DNA from: an uncultured bacterium
GTDB taxonomy: Bacteria; Bacteroidota; Bacteroidia; Bacteroidales; Marinifilaceae
NCBI GenBank assembly: GCA_905215395.1
Contig: CAJMQA010000025.1
Coordinates: forward strand, 1 to 18,764
Reading direction: 5' to 3'
Length of the DNA stretch: 18,764 bases
In this document: positions 15,555-18,764 of the stretch, piece by piece
Numbering within the stretch: position 1 is the stretch's first letter
Layout: each line of letters starts with the position of its first letter
The notes under the pieces: model-generated
Told to the model about the DNA's origin: nothing
Databases searched by the model: none
The model's input: the letters and a program-made list of their open reading frames with translations, nothing else
Position numbers and translations under genes: made by a program

Positions 15555-17186
15555 TTATTCTTCCGTAAAATTCGGATACATATAATTGGTTGCGGGTACA
15601 AAAGTTTCCTTGATACATTGGGGAGAAACCCATCTCAGTAAATTGAATATTGATCCGGCCTTGTCATTTGTACCTGAAGCCCGTCCGCCTCCGAAAGGTT
15701 GCTGATCCACAACTGCTCCTGTCGGTTTGTCGTTGATGTAGAAATTACCGGCAGTATGGGTTAAACGTTCTGTCAGCTTTTCAATATTGGCACGGTCATT
15801 GGAGAAGATCGCGCCTGTTAAAGCATATGCAGAACCGGTATCCAGCAGGTTCAGTGTTTCATCTACTTGGTCAGGTTCGTAAACGTAAACTGTCAGCACC
15901 GGTCCGAACAGCTCTTCCCGCATGGTGATATAGTCCGGTTTTTTTGCTAGGATAACAGTCGGGTAGATATAATATCCTTTGGATTTATCATATTTTCCTC
16001 CCAGTATGACTTCTGCGTCAGGAGATACCTGGGCGTCGTCAATGGCTTTGGCTAATTTGTCAAATGAAGTTTCGTCGATCACTGCATTTACGAAGTTTCT
16101 GAAATCTTCAACACCTCCGGTTTTGATTTGCTTCAGGTCGGTCTCCATCAGTGCTTTTACCTCCGGCCATATATTAGACGGGATGTAAGCTCTGGAAGCA
16201 GCTGAACATTTCTGTCCCTGATATTCAAAAGCTCCGCGTACCAAAGCTGTGGCAACCGGCTGTGCTTTGGCTGTCGGATCTGCAAAAACATAGTCCTTAC
16301 CACCGGTTTCCCCTACAATCCGCGGATAGCTGCGATAATTGTTTATATTTTTCACGATGGTTGCCCAGATGTCATTGAATACTCCTGTCGATCCGGTAAA
16401 ATGAATACCTGCAAAATCTTTGTGTGAAAAAATAACATCTGAAGCTGTGGGTCCGGAACAATATACAAGGTTGATCACACCATCCGGCAATCCGGCTTCC
16501 TGAAGAATCTTCATGATGACATATGCAGAATATACGGCTGTTTTAGAGGGTTTCCACACGCACACATTGCCCATCAAGGCAGGAGCTCCCGGCAGGTTGC
16601 CTGCGATGGAGGTGAAATTGAAAGGGGTCAGGGCAAAAATAAAACCTTCCAATGGACGCCATACGGTACGGTCCCAGATGCCCGGAGCAGAATTGGGCTG
16701 CATATGATAGAGATCGTACATGTTTTTTACGTTGAAACGGTAAAAGTCTGCCAATTCACATACCGAGTCGATCTCTGCCTGAAAAGCGTTTTTGGATTGT
16801 CCCAGCATAGTAACAGCATTTAATACCTGACGGTAAGGACCGGCAATTAACTCTGCTGCTTTCAGGAAAATGGCAGCCCGGCTTTCCCAATGCATTTTTT
16901 CCCATGCCGGTTTAGCTTTCAGTGCAGCATCAATGGCCATTTGCACATGAGTGGCATTTCCCTGATGATAATGTCCCAGCAGATGCTGATGTTCATGGGG
17001 AGGGCGGATATCTGCCAGCTTGTCGGTACGGATTTCTTTACCACCGATAATCATTGGTATATCCACTACTGTATTCCGGATTTCGGCTAACTTGGCTTTT
17101 AGTGCAGCGCGCTCGGGTGTGCCCGGGGCATAACTTTTTATGGGTTCATTGGTAATGTTAGGTAATTTGTATACTCCTTTAGGCAT
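15555..17186 (-). CDS. pruA: 1-Pyrroline-5-carboxylate (glutamate semialdehyde) dehydrogenase
   Basis: Oxidises glutamate-5-semialdehyde (the open form of 1-pyrroline-5-carboxylate) to glutamate with NAD+, the last step of proline and ornithine/arginine breakdown. The protein is a 543-residue member of the aldehyde dehydrogenase superfamily and resembles the ALDH4A1 type in length and N-terminus (NEPIKSYAPGTPER). Catalytic residues are E293 in VGETGGKDYVF and C327 in GQKCSAASRAY. NAD-binding elements include FTSIAGNLPGAPALMGN, WKPSKTAVYSA and FTGSTGVF. The C-terminal PTGAVVDQQPFGGGRASGTNDKAG block is also typical. No proline dehydrogenase (PutA-N) domain is fused or adjacent, so proline oxidation, if present, is encoded elsewhere. 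It is monocistronic and divergent from the ABC-F gene. Confidence 0.95.
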   Translation of the reverse strand: MPKGVYKLPNITNEPIKSYAPGTPERAALKAKLAEIRNTVVDIPMIIGGKEIRTDKLADIRPPHEHQHLLGHYHQGNATHVQMAIDAALKAKPAWEKMHWESRAAIFLKAAELIAGPYRQVLNAVTMLGQSKNAFQAEIDSVCELADFYRFNVKNMYDLYHMQPNSAPGIWDRTVWRPLEGFIFALTPFNFTSIAGNLPGAPALMGNVCVWKPSKTAVYSAYVIMKILQEAGLPDGVINLVYCSGPTASDVIFSHKDFAGIHFTGSTGVFNDIWATIVKNINNYRSYPRIVGETGGKDYVFADPTAKAQPVATALVRGAFEYQGQKCSAASRAYIPSNIWPEVKALMETDLKQIKTGGVEDFRNFVNAVIDETSFDKLAKAIDDAQVSPDAEVILGGKYDKSKGYYIYPTVILAKKPDYITMREELFGPVLTVYVYEPDQVDETLNLLDTGSAYALTGAIFSNDRANIEKLTERLTHTAGNFYINDKPTGAVVDQQPFGGGRASGTNDKAGSIFNLLRWVSPQCIKETFVPATNYMYPNFTEE

Positions 17187-17235
17187 AATAGTTAATTTTT
17201 AATGTTTAAGTACGATCAATTTTTACGATTCTGAA

Positions 17236-17243
17236 CAAAAATA
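17236..17243 (-). promoter_or_regulatory. -7 box of pruA
   Basis: TATTTTTG reads on the minus strand at 17243-17236, about 50 bases upstream of the pruA ATG. The nearest exact TTTG (17273-17270) is 26 nt away, longer than usual, while a T-rich GTTTT (TTTT at 17264-17261) sits at a better distance. The -33 element is therefore uncertain. Confidence 0.4.
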
Positions 17244-17296
17244 AAAAACTTTCTTTATAAAAAACATGACAAATAGCAGGTTTTTCCTGAATTCGT

Positions 17297-17304
17297 TATC
17301 TTTG
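17297..17304 (+). promoter_or_regulatory. -7 box of the ABC-F gene
   Basis: TATCTTTG lies at 17297-17304, 25 bases before the ATG at 17330. No exact TTTG is found at the expected upstream distance. It faces away from the pruA -7 box, so the two genes share a 143-base divergent promoter region. Confidence 0.5.
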
Positions 17305-17329
17305 CACCGTTTTAATTTTCAATTGGTTT

Positions 17330-18764
17330 ATGATTTCTGTTAATAATGTAAGTGTTGTCTTTGGAGGATTTTATCTGTTGGACTCTGTTTCTTTTCTGAT
17401 CAACAAAAAAGACAGGATAGGTTTGACGGGACGGAATGGTGCTGGTAAATCGACAACATTAAAGATGCTGGCGGGATTACAGGCTCCTTCAGAGGGAAAT
17501 ATATCGATGGCTTCAGATGTAAAAATCGGATATCTGCCCCAGACAAAAGTATATACGGATGGAAATACAGTGCGGAAAGAGGCTGAGAAGGCTTTTGCCG
17601 GATTGTTTGCATTAAAGGCTGAGATAGAGCAATTGAACAATGAATTGGCTGTCCGGGAGGATTATGATTCTCCTGCATACATGAAACTACTCGATAAAAT
17701 TCATGAGAAGACCGAATTGTTGAACATCCGGGGTGAAGGGAATATAGATGGTGAAGTAGAGGTTGTTTTGAAAGGTCTGGGATTTAAGTCTGAAGATCTG
17801 GACCGCAATTGTGAGGAGTTCAGCGGAGGGTGGCGAATGCGCATCGAATTGGCCAAGATATTGCTGGCACGGCCGGATATTTTTTTGTTGGATGAACCGA
17901 CCAATCATTTGGACATAGAGTCTATCTCCTGGCTGGAATCCTTTCTGCAAACTTATCCCGGTGCAGTGGTGCTGGTTTCTCACGACCGGGCTTTTCTGGA
18001 TAATGTGACCACCCGTACGATTGAGATTTCCTTAGGGAAAGTATATGATTATAAGGTTCCCTATTCTCAGTACGAACAATTACATAAAGAGCGGATAGAA
18101 CAGCAGATGCGTGCCTATCAGAATCAACAGAAACAAATAAAGGATACAGAAGATTTTATAGAACGTTTCCGGTATAAGGCCACAAAATCGGTTCAGGTAC
18201 AATCCCGGATAAAACAGTTGGAAAAGTTGGAACGCATAGAGGTGGAAGAAGAGGATACTGCCCGTATCATGATCCGTTTTCAGCCTGCGGTACGCTCCGG
18301 CGATATCGTAGTGAGTGGCAGGGAACTGGTGAAAGCCTACGGGGAACATCTGGTACTGAAAGGGATAAATCTGGATATTAAGAGAGGGGAGAAAGTGGCT
18401 TTTGTCGGGAAAAACGGAGAAGGAAAGTCTACACTGGTCAAGATGATCATGAATGAAATTCCTTACGAAGGGGATTTGAAAATCGGTCATAATGTCAATA
18501 TCGGCTATTTCGCGCAGAATCAGGCAGATTTGCTGGACTCTGAGATCACCGTGCTGGACACTGTCGATCGGGTGGCCGAAGGAGAGATTCGTAAAAGACT
18601 CCGGGATATTTTAGGGGCTTTCCTTTTTTCAGGGGAAGAGGTGGAGAAAAAAGTGAAGGTCTTGTCAGGGGGGGAAAGGACCCGTCTGGCTATGGTGCGT
18701 CTATTGCTGGAGCCTTATAATTTACTGATTCTCGACGAGCCTACAAATCATCTGGATATGCGGA
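17330..18764 (+). CDS. ABC-F family ATPase (3' end cut by window)
   Basis: A cytosolic tandem ABC ATPase without membrane segments. ABC-F proteins bind the ribosome E-site and modulate translation, and some confer antibiotic resistance. The first 478 codons are present and the frame is still open at the right edge. Domain 1 has Walker A GRNGAGKST (34-42), signature FSGGWRMR (164-171) and Walker B LLDEPTNHLD with D188-E189. The linker at about 250-330 is long, charged and helical, and corresponds to the P-site tRNA-interaction region. Domain 2 has Walker A GKNGEGKST (360-368), signature LSGGERTR (445-452) and Walker B LLILDEPTNHLD with D469-E470. It looks like the housekeeping YdiF/Uup/YheS-like group rather than a dedicated resistance protein, but subfamily assignment by eye is uncertain. 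Confidence 0.92.
   Translation, partial: MISVNNVSVVFGGFYLLDSVSFLINKKDRIGLTGRNGAGKSTTLKMLAGLQAPSEGNISMASDVKIGYLPQTKVYTDGNTVRKEAEKAFAGLFALKAEIEQLNNELAVREDYDSPAYMKLLDKIHEKTELLNIRGEGNIDGEVEVVLKGLGFKSEDLDRNCEEFSGGWRMRIELAKILLARPDIFLLDEPTNHLDIESISWLESFLQTYPGAVVLVSHDRAFLDNVTTRTIEISLGKVYDYKVPYSQYEQLHKERIEQQMRAYQNQQKQIKDTEDFIERFRYKATKSVQVQSRIKQLEKLERIEVEEEDTARIMIRFQPAVRSGDIVVSGRELVKAYGEHLVLKGINLDIKRGEKVAFVGKNGEGKSTLVKMIMNEIPYEGDLKIGHNVNIGYFAQNQADLLDSEITVLDTVDRVAEGEIRKRLRDILGAFLFSGEEVEKKVKVLSGGERTRLAMVRLLLEPYNLLILDEPTNHLDMR

Noticed and set aside
18407..18433. Glu in the second Walker A motif of the ABC-F protein (GKNGEGKST)
   Set aside because: The varied position is one of the non-essential x positions of GxxGxGKS/T. 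The Gly, Lys and Ser residues needed for ATP binding are present, so this is not a defect.
1..18764. Search for mobile elements, CRISPR arrays, toxin-antitoxin pairs, defence systems and tRNA genes
   Set aside because: No transposase, integrase, nuclease-methylase pair, regularly spaced repeats or cloverleaf-like sequence was seen. Gene content is core metabolism, envelope and housekeeping.

Overview
The window reads as a Bacteroidota chromosome, probably order Bacteroidales. The evidence is Bacteroidota-restricted families (DUF4494, BACON and FISUMP domains, a DUF3332-type lipoprotein), weak Shine-Dalgarno signals, and several copies of the Bacteroides-type -7 promoter box TAnnTTTG. The genus cannot be fixed from sequence alone. 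Base composition and codon use look even, and I see no insertion sequence, integrase, phage gene, CRISPR array, tRNA or rRNA. This looks like ordinary core chromosome.

Layout. Positions 1-2620 (+): a secreted thioredoxin-fold protein, cut by the window edge just after its first two bases, and a BACON/FISUMP surface lipoprotein, closed by a strong terminator. Positions 2618-4990 (+): two monocistronic units, a DUF4494 protein and aspartate ammonia-lyase (aspA). Each has its own promoter and terminator, and aspA has an unusually long, foldable leader. Positions 5055-7743: a DUF3332-type lipoprotein (+) converges on recG (-) with overlapping stop codons. Positions 7846-9020 (+): a small, degenerate methyltransferase-like protein followed by a PduO-type cobalamin adenosyltransferase. 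Positions 9040-11934 (-): a Wzx-like flippase and a DUF389 membrane protein in one operon. Positions 12032-15412 (-): a large exported LacZ-type GH2 beta-galactosidase. Positions 15497-17243 (-): 1-pyrroline-5-carboxylate dehydrogenase (pruA) with a strong terminator. It is divergent from an ABC-F ATPase gene (+) that runs off the right edge.

Functionally the genes are mostly independent. AspA (aspartate to fumarate) and PruA (proline/arginine carbon to glutamate) point to amino-acid catabolism, with fumarate available as an anaerobic electron sink. The adenosyltransferase supplies adenosylcobalamin for B12 enzymes encoded elsewhere. The GH2 enzyme handles beta-galactosides in the periplasm. 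RecG and ABC-F are genome-maintenance and ribosome-associated housekeeping factors.

I found no convincing novel multi-gene system. The most notable signals are regulatory: a predicted near-leaderless recG transcript, a structured leader of about 170 nt before aspA with two mutually exclusive pairings, a terminator whose T-tract doubles as the next promoter's -33 box, and a hairpin over the stop codon of the methyltransferase-like gene.
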